The translations under genes were made by a program, and so were the position numbers. The notes below the pieces were generated by a model that was not told the origin of the DNA, did no database searches, and was given only the letters and a program-made list of their open reading frames with translations. A DNA stretch of 64,000 nt from Dolichospermum compactum NIES-806 (GTDB taxonomy: Bacteria; Cyanobacteriota; Cyanobacteriia; Cyanobacteriales; Nostocaceae): positions 955,780-1,019,779 of the forward strand of contig NZ_AP018316.1 in the NCBI RefSeq assembly GCF_002368115.1, written 5' to 3'. Shown in pieces: positions 1 through 8,886 of this stretch (positions within the stretch are counted from its first letter, which is position 1; every line of letters starts with the position of its first letter).

Positions 1-88
1 AAAAATTATGATGATTAACCCTATTTTGTCAATTTTTTGTTTGTTGCTCTTTTAGGACGCATTGCTCATAATGCTCTTTAGCAGATTA

Positions 89-1063
89 TCAGTTAAACAA
101 ATGCCGACGACTGGCTAAACTACGTAAATAGCGATAAATTAACCAAGCTAAAAGTCCTAAACCAAAATTGAATAATAGTTCTTGGACTATAAAGCAGAAA
201 ATTTTCGGATCAAACCAAAGTTCCCACCGCAAAGGACTAATTTTTCTGGAGATAATCAGTAATCCAAATAGAGAATTTCCGCCTAGTGATAGGATTAACA
301 ATACTAAACCTCTTTCCCAAGTGCGGGCTGAAGATGTACGTCCAGAAATTAACTGTAAAGGATGTTTTTTATGGAGTTTTCGCAGTAGTTGTTCTAACCG
401 CCAAAACAGCCATAATAGTACAGGAAATAAACAATAAATGAGTAAATTTGTGGGTCGTGAAAACCTCACAGAAATAGATAAAATATTGACTAAAGCATGA
501 AAGAAAACAGAATTTAACCAAGCAATAAAAATCAAGTGCCGGTTTCGATTTAACCTTTTATCGGCAGAAATATATATTGCTAAAGCGTATCCCCAAGGAG
601 CAGAAAACATGGCATGGACTGGTGTACCAATGCTCCGGTCGAGAATTGAAGACGTGCCGTGAGATAAATAAATCCAGGTTTCTTCGGCTGTGAAACCTAA
701 AGCTACGGCTATGGTAAATAAAAAAACTGTAGTAGCTCGGAGATGATACTGACGTTGTAAATAGGAAATGGGCAGAATAACTGCTACTAATTTACAACCT
801 TCTTCAATGGGAGCGATCGCTAATATTTGCCGAAAAACAACCCCAGAAAAATGACGCTGTATCTGTTGCCAATCTAAAACCAGGTTAGCCACATTTTCCA
901 TAGCCCATTCTAAGCCCAGAGCAGCAAAACCAGAAATAGCACCAATAATAAACAAAACCCATAAATTGAACCAAGGTGGGGCAGCAGGAGTTCTGCGGTA
1001 ATAAAACCACAAAAACAGCAGGGGGGGAATAACTGCCCACAACACTAAATATAAATTAGCCAC
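89..1063 (-). CDS. PrsW-family intramembrane metalloprotease
   Basis: A 324-residue polytopic membrane protein. It carries the PrsW signatures in order: an EEGCK (EExxK) motif near residue 88 in a membrane segment, an AEETW motif near 125, HAMFSAPWGY near 150 and FHALVN near 190. These supply the acidic and histidine residues expected of this family, which cleaves substrates within the membrane; in Bacillus PrsW acts on an anti-sigma factor. Around eight hydrophobic segments are visible. The start is GTG and overlaps the stop of the upstream methyltransferase gene by 8 bases (GTGGCTAA), which implies translational coupling. The substrate cannot be told from sequence. Confidence 0.85.
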   Translation of the reverse strand: MANLYLVLWAVIPPLLFLWFYYRRTPAAPPWFNLWVLFIIGAISGFAALGLEWAMENVANLVLDWQQIQRHFSGVVFRQILAIAPIEEGCKLVAVILPISYLQRQYHLRATTVFLFTIAVALGFTAEETWIYLSHGTSSILDRSIGTPVHAMFSAPWGYALAIYISADKRLNRNRHLIFIAWLNSVFFHALVNILSISVRFSRPTNLLIYCLFPVLLWLFWRLEQLLRKLHKKHPLQLISGRTSSARTWERGLVLLILSLGGNSLFGLLIISRKISPLRWELWFDPKIFCFIVQELLFNFGLGLLAWLIYRYLRSLASRRHLFN

Positions 1064-1976
1064 TCACCTGAGCAATGATAGTACGGTGACGAGGACTATT
1101 GCTAGTAATAGTAGGAGCTTGGAAACCTGCCCCAATTAAGGCTTGTTCAATATCAAAGCTGAAATATTCGTCTAAATAAGGTTCGGTACTTTTGAGCAGC
1201 GTCAAAACATAAGTTGGCATTTTTTTGTAAATTTCCGATTTGGGATTCATGTCCATAATTGCTAGGTGGCCACCGGGACGCAAAATACGTCTAGCTTCAG
1301 CAAAAATCTGGTGAGTTGCTGATTGGGGTAATTCATGACACATCAAAAAAATCGAAGCTAAATCAAAGGAAGCATCTGCTATGCCTGTAGATTCTGCTTG
1401 ACCATGTACCCAGTTAATTTGGGTTTGACGTTCTTGGCTACGATAGTTAGCTACAGCTAGGAAGTAAGGAGATAAGTCTAAACCTGTAATTTTGGCGTGG
1501 GGATAAACTGCCTGTAGGGCAAAGGTACTCATCCCGACGCTACACCCTAAGTCTATAACATCTTTTGGCTGCTCAGAAATAGAATTTTTGAGGATATCGT
1601 GGAAGCTTTGGCGGAGTTTTGCGTCACCTTGATTTTCCGGTTTCTGCCAAATCCTAGAGTGGACAGCATGAGCCGCAGATTCTACTTCAAAAGCAGCTTG
1701 CCAACTGAGATTTCCCGTTTCATAGGCGTGGAATGAGGTGACGTAGTAATCTGGGTAGTTTAGCTGCGGATTTTGGACTTGCGCTAAATCGCTTCCCCAA
1801 TCACGGGTTTGCAGTTTCTCTACTTCCTTTGTCCAAAATACACCAATTTTTTCAGCCCGTTTAATCATCATTTGTCTAGCTTGGTGTTTAGCAAGATTAG
1901 CTACGGGTTTAATGGCTAAGATGCTATTGACGAAACGGGATGCTAAATCAGGTTCGGTCTTGATCGTAGTAGTCAT
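1056..1976 (-). CDS. class I SAM-dependent methyltransferase
   Basis: 306 residues. The C-terminal half is a Rossmann methyltransferase: the SAM-binding motif VIDLGCSVGMS (about 140-150), an acidic residue at the end of strand 2 (ITGLDLSP) and a late motif ILRPGGHLAIMD. The N-terminal ~130 residues are family-specific, with no signal peptide. Cyanobacterial relatives are annotated only as methyltransferases, so the acceptor is unknown. The gene is first in a two-gene minus-strand operon with the PrsW-like protease. The 120-bp gap to the upstream HetZ-related gene holds no obvious terminator. Confidence 0.85.
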   Translation of the reverse strand: MTTTIKTEPDLASRFVNSILAIKPVANLAKHQARQMMIKRAEKIGVFWTKEVEKLQTRDWGSDLAQVQNPQLNYPDYYVTSFHAYETGNLSWQAAFEVESAAHAVHSRIWQKPENQGDAKLRQSFHDILKNSISEQPKDVIDLGCSVGMSTFALQAVYPHAKITGLDLSPYFLAVANYRSQERQTQINWVHGQAESTGIADASFDLASIFLMCHELPQSATHQIFAEARRILRPGGHLAIMDMNPKSEIYKKMPTYVLTLLKSTEPYLDEYFSFDIEQALIGAGFQAPTITSNSPRHRTIIAQVSG

Positions 1977-2096
1977 AAATCAATTTTATCGGGAACACTC
2001 TTTTTAACTTATGACATATTGGCTGGATTTGAGTCTATACCTGGTTAAATTTAGCATTTTCTGAATTAATGATGAAACTCCTTCCACAAAAGGTTT

Positions 2097-3248
2097 TTAA
2101 TCCTGACTCCTGCTATAATTCTGAATTCTCAGAGTTTGGGCAGCAAGATAAATTTTTGTCCATTCACCTAGAACTTGATGATTTTTAAGTTGTAGTTGTT
2201 GGGCTATAGTTTCTATGGAGTTACCTGCTTTGCGGAGGTTGAGGATTTGTTGTCCTAGAGGGGTGATTGTTTCTGGGAGTTGTTGCCATTGGGTTTCTGT
2301 TAGCCCTAGATTATGTTCTTCTAGGGAGATGGATAGCCAGTTATCAATTAGTTCTGGTTCACCTTTGATGGCAAAAACGCGGACGGCATGATAACTGAGT
2401 TTTTCCCGGAGACGATATACTTCTTTGATGGGTTTTTGGAGTTGTTTGGCAATTTCTTCTTGGGATTTGCCTTGCAGATATAAGCGCAACCAGTCTACTG
2501 CGTGTTGTCCAATATTTTCTAATAGGTATTGTTCAAATTTTTCTTGTACGAGTTGACGGTTGACTATTTGTTCTTCTAGGTGTTGGGTTTCTTGATATTG
2601 AGCGATCGCCTGATTATCAACTAAGCTAACTGGATTGTCGTTGTTTTCTGCGAGAATTTCCTCGGAAACAAGTTTCACTAATTCGCTGCTAGGTACTTGT
2701 GTCAAGCCTCCCCGCTGAATCCGTCGCAGGTAGTTAACAAAGCGGTACATTAAGATCGGTTGATTCCGAACTGGACGTAAACAATATTCTTCGATACTGG
2801 CAAATAGTAATGTGTCCCGCAATCTTTTGTCCGTTGTTAATGCGGCAATGTGAGTCATTTGTTGTTGGATATATGAGTCACTTTGCATCAGTTCTTGAAG
2901 GACTTCTTGCAGGACATCGACAACACTACGTTGGCGATCGCGGCTCAGGGATATCCACGTTTGAATTTTGTTTCTAACCGCCACTACACTACCCAATCGG
3001 CTAATCAGTTGACTATAAGCCTTTTCTCTGCCCATACCTAAATAACGTTTGTGCAGAATTCGCCACCGATATTCCATTGCTTGTTTAGCAATTTCTAATT
3101 CTTTTGGGTTAAGTAAATTAAACCTTTCTAAATCTACTCCCAAAAGCCAGTCAAGAATACTTTGTCTGGTAGCCTGACTTTGTTCTGGACATTCTGTACT
3201 TAGTCGCTGTTGCCAATATTCAGCTAGATTTTCCCCATCTTTTGTCAT
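2097..3248 (-). CDS. HetZ-related DNA-binding protein
   Basis: 383 residues, no membrane segment. The second half resembles the heterocyst regulator HetZ as I remember it: a helix-turn-helix stretch (SQEEIAKQLQKPIKEVYRLR, about 258-277) followed by a shared block with ELIDNWL and NLGLTETQWQQL, and a second HTH-like stretch near 345-370 (SIETIAQQLQLKN). HetZ acts early in heterocyst differentiation with HetR. This protein is a paralogue-type relative rather than HetZ itself, because the N-terminus differs and the gene sits away from patU. It lies upstream of ccmK4 on the same strand, 513 bp away, so co-transcription is unlikely. Role unproven. Confidence 0.7.
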   Translation of the reverse strand: MTKDGENLAEYWQQRLSTECPEQSQATRQSILDWLLGVDLERFNLLNPKELEIAKQAMEYRWRILHKRYLGMGREKAYSQLISRLGSVVAVRNKIQTWISLSRDRQRSVVDVLQEVLQELMQSDSYIQQQMTHIAALTTDKRLRDTLLFASIEEYCLRPVRNQPILMYRFVNYLRRIQRGGLTQVPSSELVKLVSEEILAENNDNPVSLVDNQAIAQYQETQHLEEQIVNRQLVQEKFEQYLLENIGQHAVDWLRLYLQGKSQEEIAKQLQKPIKEVYRLREKLSYHAVRVFAIKGEPELIDNWLSISLEEHNLGLTETQWQQLPETITPLGQQILNLRKAGNSIETIAQQLQLKNHQVLGEWTKIYLAAQTLRIQNYSRSQD

Positions 3249-3461
3249 AGCGATATTGCGCTCCTCGAAATTAGATTTAGCGATTTAGTAGCAGGTAATA
3301 ACTCCTATTTGATTCGTTCAATAGACCCCAATACCAAATTAAGATGAAGCTACATTCAATAAGATTTCAAAAATAATTAACCGCAGATAAACGCAGATTA
3401 AGACGGATGAATTAATGGATTTCATCTACAAGATTCAGCCGTTTTGAAGATCATGATATTG

Positions 3462-3558
3462 CTAGTACCGCAGAGCAGAAGTCAAAAGTCAAAACGAAGA
3501 CATTATAGGCTTTTTACCGATTAAGAATGGTCGGTTTACTTACGCCGTGTTGTGCTAG
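3462..3558. repeat. MITE-like repeat, copy 1 (CTAGTAC family)
   Basis: A roughly 97-bp element that recurs in inverted orientation at 25916-26016. Both copies start and end with CTAGTAC-type termini, share GTCAAAAGTCAAAA and GATTAAGAATGGT internally, and have a terminal GCCGTG.TGT.CTAG block. No coding capacity. It lies in the 513-bp gap between the HetZ-related gene and ccmK4. That gap also holds a short palindromic cyanobacterial repeat around 3620-3650 (GTTAGCGAAGCGTACGC) and nothing else I can name. Confidence 0.65.
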
Positions 3559-3720
3559 TTAGGGAAAGAGGGAATAGGAGGTCACTTGATTTTGGATTAA
3601 CGATTTTGGATTTTGGATTGACGTTAGCGAAGCGTACGCAGCGCAGTGAGTATTTTTCCGTCCTCAAGCACGGGGACTCATACCAAATTTTTGTAATCTA
3701 AAATCTAAAATTCCCGGTTA

Positions 3721-3746
3721 TTACCCATTACCCATTACCCATTACC
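3721..3746. repeat. Heptamer tandem repeat (TTACCCA)n
   Basis: Three full copies and a partial copy of TTACCCA just downstream of ccmK4. This is typical of the short tandemly repeated sequences of heterocystous cyanobacteria. The complement of the same unit recurs at 25781-25808. Confidence 0.85.
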
Positions 3747-3761
3747 AGCCGAAAATACCAA

Positions 3762-4109
3762 TTAGCCTCTGGCCGCACCAATAATGGGATTTTCCACAGA
3801 ATCTCGATATTGTTGAACGTCTGCTGTATAAGCAATTGGCAATACAGCTTCTACGTTTTCGTGGGGACGGGGAATAATTACCCAAGATTCGAGAGTACCA
3901 CCATAAACTTTTTCTACAGCATCCACACCTGCTGCCATAGCGGCTTTGACTTCAGAAACGTCACCACGAATATTGACGGTAAAGCGAGCGCTACCAACTC
4001 TGATATAACCAACGAGGGTAACTCGACCGGCTTTTACCATTGCATCTGCTGCTGCGAGTACGGCGGGAAAACCCTTGGTTTCTAATGATCCAACAGCCTG
4101 TAGTGACAT
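3762..4109 (-). CDS. ccmK4: Carboxysome shell protein CcmK4 (BMC domain)
   Basis: 115 residues forming one bacterial-microcompartment domain with a short C-terminal tail. Family landmarks are GFPAVLAAADAMVKAGRV near the N-terminus, the pore-lining segment RVGSAR and the HENVEAVLPI motif. CcmK hexamers tile the carboxysome facets and pass bicarbonate and RuBP through the central pore. The match to CcmK4 rests on the VGYIRVGSARF and WVIIPRPHENV segments and on its partner upstream. It is transcribed 88 bp after ccmK3, probably as one unit. Away from the main ccm operon, as usual for this pair, it probably supplies minor shell hexamers that adjust permeability. Confidence 0.92.
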   Translation of the reverse strand: MSLQAVGSLETKGFPAVLAAADAMVKAGRVTLVGYIRVGSARFTVNIRGDVSEVKAAMAAGVDAVEKVYGGTLESWVIIPRPHENVEAVLPIAYTADVQQYRDSVENPIIGAARG

Positions 4110-4197
4110 TTTTAATCTCCTGTTATGAATATAAAGTTATCGGTTGCTACAAATTATTTTTATGAAGGAATGCTTCAATTTTTGATAGCGAACTTAC

Positions 4198-4509
4198 TTA
4201 GAAAATACGGAAAGGTTCAGATTTGGAGGTGAAGTGGATAGGTAAGACTGTTTCCACATTTTCCGGGGGATTGGGAATAATGTAGTGGGTAATAACCTCA
4301 CCGCCATAAACTTCTTCACCAGCAACAATTCCAGCGGCTACGGCTGTTTGTACTTCCGCAACGTGGCCTCTGACAGCAACTATCATCCGACCACTTTCGG
4401 CGATACCGTAATAGACAATGGTGACACCAGCAGCTTTAACCATTGCGTCTGCTGATGCTAAAACCGCAGGAAAACCTAATGTTTCAATTGCGCCAACTGC
4501 CATTGGCAT
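4198..4509 (-). CDS. ccmK3: Carboxysome shell protein CcmK3 (BMC domain)
   Basis: 103 residues and a single BMC domain (GAIETLGFPAVLASADAM at the N-terminus, HYIIPNPPENVETVLPI near the C-terminus). The pore region reads GIAESGRM in place of the KxGS-type segment of CcmK1, 2 and 4, as expected of CcmK3. CcmK3 is known from Synechocystis and Synechococcus work to mix with CcmK4 into heterohexamers rather than form its own sheets. The first gene of the ccmK3-ccmK4 pair; the start ATG is preceded by GGAGATTC. Its promoter must lie in the 141-bp gap shared divergently with the hydrolase gene at 4651. Confidence 0.9.
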   Translation of the reverse strand: MPMAVGAIETLGFPAVLASADAMVKAAGVTIVYYGIAESGRMIVAVRGHVAEVQTAVAAGIVAGEEVYGGEVITHYIIPNPPENVETVLPIHFTSKSEPFRIF

Positions 4510-4650
4510 GGCTTGAATCTCCTACTTTTGGGATAACCGATTCTTATTTTACGGGGATTGTGTACCTATTTTAATTTTTGGGGAAATTTTCTTTTTTAAT
4601 TGGTGACTGGGATTAGCTAAGGTGAGCCGCACTGATGTAAACTAGACTTT

Positions 4651-5538
4651 ATGTTTCCAAGTTTTCTTCCTGCCGCAGTTGGTCAACTCACAGAACCAAC
4701 ATCCATCGCTTTGGCTGAAAATATCCAAAGTCAGGCGATTATTGCTCATACCGCCAATGAACGCATTAATACCACTTATGTCCAAAAAGGTCACGGTGGT
4801 ACACCGATTTTATTAATTCATGGTTTTGATAGTTCGGTGTTAGAATATCGCCGACTTTTGCCGTTGCTGGCGGAAAAAAACGCAGTTTGGGCTGTAGATT
4901 TATTGGGATTTGGCTTTACAGATAGATTACCGGGGATTGCTTATAGTTCTAAAGCCATTAAAAACCATCTCCACTCGTTTTGGCAAACCCTGATTAACCA
5001 ACCTGTGATTTTGGTGGGTGCGTCAATGGGTGGTGCTGCGGCTATAGATTTTACCCTCACCTATCCAGAAGCAGTTAAACAACTGGTATTAATAGATAGT
5101 GCGGGATTAAAAGGTAATTCCCCATTAAGTAAATATATATTCCCACCTTTGGACTATTGGGCGACAGAATTTTTGCGAAATCCCAAGGTACGTAAAAGCA
5201 TTTGCCGAACCGCATATAAAAACCCTAATCTCATCTCTGAGGATGCTTTGTGTTGCGGAGAATTACACTTACAAATGACTAATTGGACTCAAGCCTTAAT
5301 CGCCTTTACCAAAAGTGGCGGTTATAGTGCTTTTAAATTTCCCCAACTTGCCCGAATTGAACAACAAACCTTAATTTTATGGGGCGATAGTGATAAAATT
5401 TTGGGAACTGGGGATGCGCCCAAGTTTGCCAAAGCTATTCCCCAAAGTAAGCTAATTTGGATTAAAGATTGTGGACATATTCCTCATTTAGAACAACCGC
5501 AAATTGTCGCTCAAAATATATTAGAATTTGTGAATTAA
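4651..5538 (+). CDS. alpha/beta-fold hydrolase
   Basis: 295 residues with the full catalytic set of the family: oxyanion-hole HGFDSS near residue 57, nucleophile elbow GASMGG near 121, acidic residue in WGDSDKIL near 245 and histidine in DCGHIPHLEQP near 275. The residues LLGFGFTDR are typical of the cyanobacterial and chloroplast-like hydrolases of this group. The substrate is unknown. It is divergent from ccmK3. The YeeE/YedE genes start 45 bp downstream on the same strand and may share a transcript. Confidence 0.88.
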   Translation: MFPSFLPAAVGQLTEPTSIALAENIQSQAIIAHTANERINTTYVQKGHGGTPILLIHGFDSSVLEYRRLLPLLAEKNAVWAVDLLGFGFTDRLPGIAYSSKAIKNHLHSFWQTLINQPVILVGASMGGAAAIDFTLTYPEAVKQLVLIDSAGLKGNSPLSKYIFPPLDYWATEFLRNPKVRKSICRTAYKNPNLISEDALCCGELHLQMTNWTQALIAFTKSGGYSAFKFPQLARIEQQTLILWGDSDKILGTGDAPKFAKAIPQSKLIWIKDCGHIPHLEQPQIVAQNILEFVN

Positions 5539-5583
5539 TTTCATAATTCATAAATTTTATAAGAGGATAAATAGTAAATTATT

Positions 5584-6003
5584 ATGGCTGAATTTAACTG
5601 GATTAACGGTCTAATTGGGGGTATCCTCATTGGTATCAGTGCCACTATTCTTTTAGCATTTAATGGTCGGATAGCCGGAATTAGTGGCATGATTAATGGT
5701 GCTATCAGTTTTAATAAAAACGATGCTTGGCGCTGGTTGTTTATGTTAGGAATGTTAGCTGGTGGTGCTATTTATGAATTTATTTTGTCAACCCAACCGA
5801 CTCCTACTTCCAAGTTTGCACCCTTAACTATGATTATTGGTGGCCTTATCGTTGGTTTTGGGACGAGAATGGGAAGCGGTTGTACCAGTGGACATGGAGT
5901 GTGTGGTTTAGGTCGCTTGTCAGTGCGATCGCTTGTAGCTGTTCTGACTTTTCTTGCCAGTGCTTTTGTAACTGTATTTATTGTCCGTCATTTGTTAAAT
6001 TAA
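5584..6003 (+). CDS. YeeE/YedE sulfur-transport protein, first half
   Basis: 139 residues, four hydrophobic segments, with the conserved GGLIVGFGTRMGSGCTSGHGVCGL block around 88-111 that carries the essential cysteines of the YeeE/YedE (TsuA) thiosulfate/sulfur-transport family. The family often occurs as two half-length proteins, and the second half follows 17 bp downstream with GISGYCPGPG. Together they probably import a sulfur compound across the inner membrane. The next gene encodes a thiol-type protein, which strengthens the sulfur link. Confidence 0.85.
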   Translation: MAEFNWINGLIGGILIGISATILLAFNGRIAGISGMINGAISFNKNDAWRWLFMLGMLAGGAIYEFILSTQPTPTSKFAPLTMIIGGLIVGFGTRMGSGCTSGHGVCGLGRLSVRSLVAVLTFLASAFVTVFIVRHLLN

Positions 6004-6020
6004 TAAGGAGTAAAGGACCC

Positions 6021-6464
6021 ATGAATACTAAACAATATTTGACAGTTTTTATTTCAGGTTTATTATTCGGGTTGGGTTTAGGATTTTCTCAGATGATAGA
6101 TAGAGAACGAGTTATTGGTTTTTTAGATTTAGCTGGAGTTTGGGACGCGACACTGTTGTTCGTCTTAGGAGGTGCTGTGACTGTAACTTTAATCTCCTTT
6201 CGCTTTGTATTAAAACTTCCTAATCCGTTATTAGACGATAAATTTTATTTACCTACTCAGAAAAATATTGATTCATCTTTAGTTGTAGGGTCAGCAATTT
6301 TTGGTATTGGTTGGGGGATTTCTGGCTATTGTCCCGGACCGGGAATTACCGCTTTAGTATTAGGCAGTCTCAATCCTGTATTGTTTTTAATTGGCTTAAT
6401 TATAGGTTCTTTAACTTATAAGTTTTATAGAGATTTGAATCAACAGTCAAATCTTAATAGTTAA
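6021..6464 (+). CDS. YeeE/YedE sulfur-transport protein, second half
   Basis: 147 residues starting at the ATG at 6021, behind the Shine-Dalgarno-like TAAGGAG at 6004-6010. A longer open frame begins at 5880 but would lie inside the upstream gene. Four membrane segments are seen and a cysteine block FGIGWGISGYCPGPGI, the counterpart of the CTSGHGVCG block in the first half. It is the expected partner subunit of the 5584-6003 protein; the two probably assemble into one YeeE-like transporter. The next gene starts 71 bp later. Confidence 0.85.
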   Translation: MNTKQYLTVFISGLLFGLGLGFSQMIDRERVIGFLDLAGVWDATLLFVLGGAVTVTLISFRFVLKLPNPLLDDKFYLPTQKNIDSSLVVGSAIFGIGWGISGYCPGPGITALVLGSLNPVLFLIGLIIGSLTYKFYRDLNQQSNLNS

Positions 6465-6535
6465 CCAATTAGTAATAAGTTGATAAAAAAATTTCAACAA
6501 ATATTGCAGTACATAACATTGAGGAAAATAAATCA

Positions 6536-7543
6536 ATGAGTTTACCACTAAATACAGAAAATTTGCAATTATTGATTAATTTAATCCCTGAAGAAAAAAT
6601 CTCTTTCTGGAAAAGAGTTTTTGAACAATTTGATGTAGATAACAGCAAAACTTTAGATGTGGCTGAATTAGGTGAAGTCATCCACTCAATGGGATGTAGA
6701 CAGTCAGAAAAGCAGATTCCTATGGCGATCGCCACCATTACCGGCAGTCAAGACACCCATATAGTTAACTTTGAACAGTTTTTGGCTTTGATGCAACTCG
6801 ATTTACTGGGAATATCAACCTTACCAGGATTAGTAACTGAAGCAGCCCCACCAGCTATTACCGAACCAATTCAGATTACTTATTTTATTGATATTCTTTG
6901 TATTTGGGCATATATTGCTCAAATTCGGATTGATGAATTGAAATCTAGATTTAAAAACCAAATAGTGATTAATTATCACTTTGTTTCCGTATTTGGAGAT
7001 GCCCGTCACAAACTAGAAAACCGTTGGCGCGATCGCGGTGGATTAGCAGGTTATAGTAACCACGTTCAAGAAGTAGTAGCAAGATTTAATCACCTCAGTG
7101 TACATCCAGAAGTTTGGAAAAATGTCACTCCCCATTCCTCCACCTCAAGTCATTTATTCCTCAAAGCTATTCATTTACTAGAAAGCAAAGGATTAATAGA
7201 AAGCAAAGGAACACAAAGTTGTTGCGAAACAGCTATTACTGCTTTACGTCAAGCTTTTTTTCAGGATTTACAGGATATTTCCCATCGCAAGGTACAGTGG
7301 TCAATTGCCGAAGCTTTAGAATTTCCCATCAGTCAAATTCAAGCAGAAATTGATAGTGGTGCAGCCTATGCCGAACTGTCGAGAGATTTTCAAGAAGTGA
7401 AAGATTATAACGTGACTGTTAGCCCGACAATGATTTTTAATGAGGGACGACAACGGCTTAATGGCAATGTGGGCTATCGGGTTATGGAATCTAATATTCG
7501 GGAATTAATTTCCAATGTACCCGGAGAAGCATCGTGGTGCTAA
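6536..7543 (+). CDS. EF-hand / DsbA-like thioredoxin-fold fusion protein
   Basis: 335 residues. Residues 33-44 form a canonical EF-hand calcium loop: D33, D35, S37, T39, D41 and E44 at positions 1, 3, 5, 7, 9 and 12. A weaker second hand follows (about 70-88). From about residue 112 the protein is DsbA/FrnE-like: a first strand ending YFIDILCIWAYIAQ, a helical insertion, and the cis-proline strand VSPTMIFN near 300. The usual CPWC active site is reduced to C122-I-W-A125, so the resolving cysteine is missing. No signal peptide, hence cytoplasmic. Placement after the YeeE/YedE pair suggests thiol or persulfide handling under calcium control; this is inference. Confidence 0.75.
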   Translation: MSLPLNTENLQLLINLIPEEKISFWKRVFEQFDVDNSKTLDVAELGEVIHSMGCRQSEKQIPMAIATITGSQDTHIVNFEQFLALMQLDLLGISTLPGLVTEAAPPAITEPIQITYFIDILCIWAYIAQIRIDELKSRFKNQIVINYHFVSVFGDARHKLENRWRDRGGLAGYSNHVQEVVARFNHLSVHPEVWKNVTPHSSTSSHLFLKAIHLLESKGLIESKGTQSCCETAITALRQAFFQDLQDISHRKVQWSIAEALEFPISQIQAEIDSGAAYAELSRDFQEVKDYNVTVSPTMIFNEGRQRLNGNVGYRVMESNIRELISNVPGEASWC

Positions 7544-7585
7544 ATATGTGAAAATTTCTCTCTAGTTTTAGGGCGCTTTACTACT

Positions 7586-7657
7586 GGATAAATCCTGTAA
7601 ATAAACAGATTGTTGGTATCTGACGCACCCTACCAATGTGCCAGTTGCGTAAGTACT
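7586..7657. repeat. Diverged copy of the AGGACTTACGCAA MITE
   Basis: This stretch shares AAATAAACAGATT, TATCTGACGCACCCTAC and the end TTGCGTAAGTAC with the intact element at 32273-32401. The left terminus is eroded. It lies between the convergent ends of the EF-hand/DsbA gene and the coiled-coil gene. Confidence 0.65.
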
Positions 7658-7671
7658 GTATTATTCTCGCT

Positions 7672-8262
7672 TTAGTCATATAACCAAGTATTTTGGGAAA
7701 AATCCGCACTATCTTGATTGGGCTTTTCTTGCAGTCTTTCTATTGATCTATGAGATTTTTTGTATTGGATGGATTTGGAAATTTGACTAGCTTGTTGACT
7801 CATCTGTGGATAAGATGGTTGAGTAGGTTGTTTTAAAACCTTGATTTCTTCTAGCAACTGAGAATTAGAATCTGCTAATTGTAATGCGGTTTGTTTTGTC
7901 TCATAAAGTTCCCTCGTTAAACGTTCTACCAATGCTTCTTTTTCTGAAAAATCTGTTTGTAAATCACTAATTTTTTTGATTAAAGTGGATTCTTTTTGTT
8001 TTAATGTAGAAACTGTTTGCTGCAATTCTTTAATACTGGCTTCTATTTCTAACTGATTATTGATGGGAATAACAGGAGTATTATCTGTTGGTACTTGGGT
8101 TTCTAATACTGCTTCAGCCGAAACTTCAATTACAGGTTCACCTTGTAGGGGTGTAAATTTTGTGGTTTCTTCTTGTATTAAGTTAGAGAGATTTTTTTTA
8201 GGCATTACTTTATCAACTCCAATTACGCCGTCATTATTTAAGTATACGTCTTGAAGTGACAA
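7672..8262 (-). CDS. Coiled-coil hypothetical protein
   Basis: Not recognised. 196 residues from a TTG start at 8262; the first in-frame ATG (8205) would give about 177 residues and is an alternative start. The middle (about 70-145) is a heptad-rich coiled coil (SIKELQQTVSTLKQKES, EALVERLTREL). It is flanked by low-complexity Thr/Val/Glu-rich and Ser/Gln-rich tails. No membrane segment or catalytic motif. It ends in WLYD. Possibly a structural or scaffold protein limited to filamentous cyanobacteria. Confidence 0.6.
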   Translation of the reverse strand: MSLQDVYLNNDGVIGVDKVMPKKNLSNLIQEETTKFTPLQGEPVIEVSAEAVLETQVPTDNTPVIPINNQLEIEASIKELQQTVSTLKQKESTLIKKISDLQTDFSEKEALVERLTRELYETKQTALQLADSNSQLLEEIKVLKQPTQPSYPQMSQQASQISKSIQYKKSHRSIERLQEKPNQDSADFSQNTWLYD

Positions 8263-8491
8263 TAAGATCTTAGATTCCCAATTTATTGGAAAAATTGGAT
8301 ATTTAATTATTTTAGTTCATGGAGGATTAGCTGTATAGAATAAGATTTCAGGAATAATGATTGATGAGGTACAGGATATAACTGCAAAGCTAGACACTAA
8401 GCCAGTTTTACTCCTGACTCGGTGACTCCTGGTGTATTAGTCCAGATAATAGGTAAAATTAAGATGTTTACTTATCTATCCTTTTTCTATT

Positions 8492-8863
8492 TTGGCTACT
8501 ATACCTTGTCCTCGTTGTCATCAAATTATTGATAGTAAAGCAATTACTTGTCCTCAATGTCGCTTATTGCTGAAAGCTTACGGACATCCTGGTATTCCCT
8601 TGCACCGCGCCCAAGGAAATGATTATTTATGCGACAGTTGTAGTTATCATTTTGATCATACTTGTAATTTTTCCCAATATCCCTATGCTCAAGATTGTAC
8701 TCTCTATCAAAATATGGAAGAAAGTACATTAGAATTGCAAAAGCAAAATTCTCATTATAGCTTGAGTATCAGGGTTAATAATTGGATAAAACGCCATCAA
8801 ACTCTGTTATTAATACTAGCTTTGTTATTAGTTTGTTTATTAATAACCTTGTTTAATACTTGA
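8492..8863 (+). CDS. Zinc-ribbon membrane-anchored small protein
   Basis: 123 residues from a TTG start; no in-frame ATG is available upstream. Residues 6-22 form a zinc ribbon (CPRC...CPQC). A second cysteine/histidine cluster follows (CDSCSYHFDHTC, about 47-58, and a later C). The C-terminus is a single membrane helix (about 100-120, LLLILALLLVCLLITL) after a basic stretch. It is probably a tail-anchored cytosolic metal-binding protein. Family function unknown. It is convergent with nblS, whose stop is 24 bp away. Confidence 0.7.
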   Translation: MATIPCPRCHQIIDSKAITCPQCRLLLKAYGHPGIPLHRAQGNDYLCDSCSYHFDHTCNFSQYPYAQDCTLYQNMEESTLELQKQNSHYSLSIRVNNWIKRHQTLLLILALLLVCLLITLFNT

Positions 8864-8886
8864 TTCTGATGGTATTAGCTGTCTCC

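Noticed and set aside
3249..3761. Co-transcription of ccmK4 with the HetZ-related gene
   Set aside because: A 513-bp gap with a MITE-like repeat and a tandem repeat separates them.
5880..6020. Longer N-terminus for the second YeeE/YedE protein
   Set aside because: The extra 47 residues lie in the end of the first half-gene in another frame and are not membrane-like; TAAGGAG precedes the ATG at 6021.
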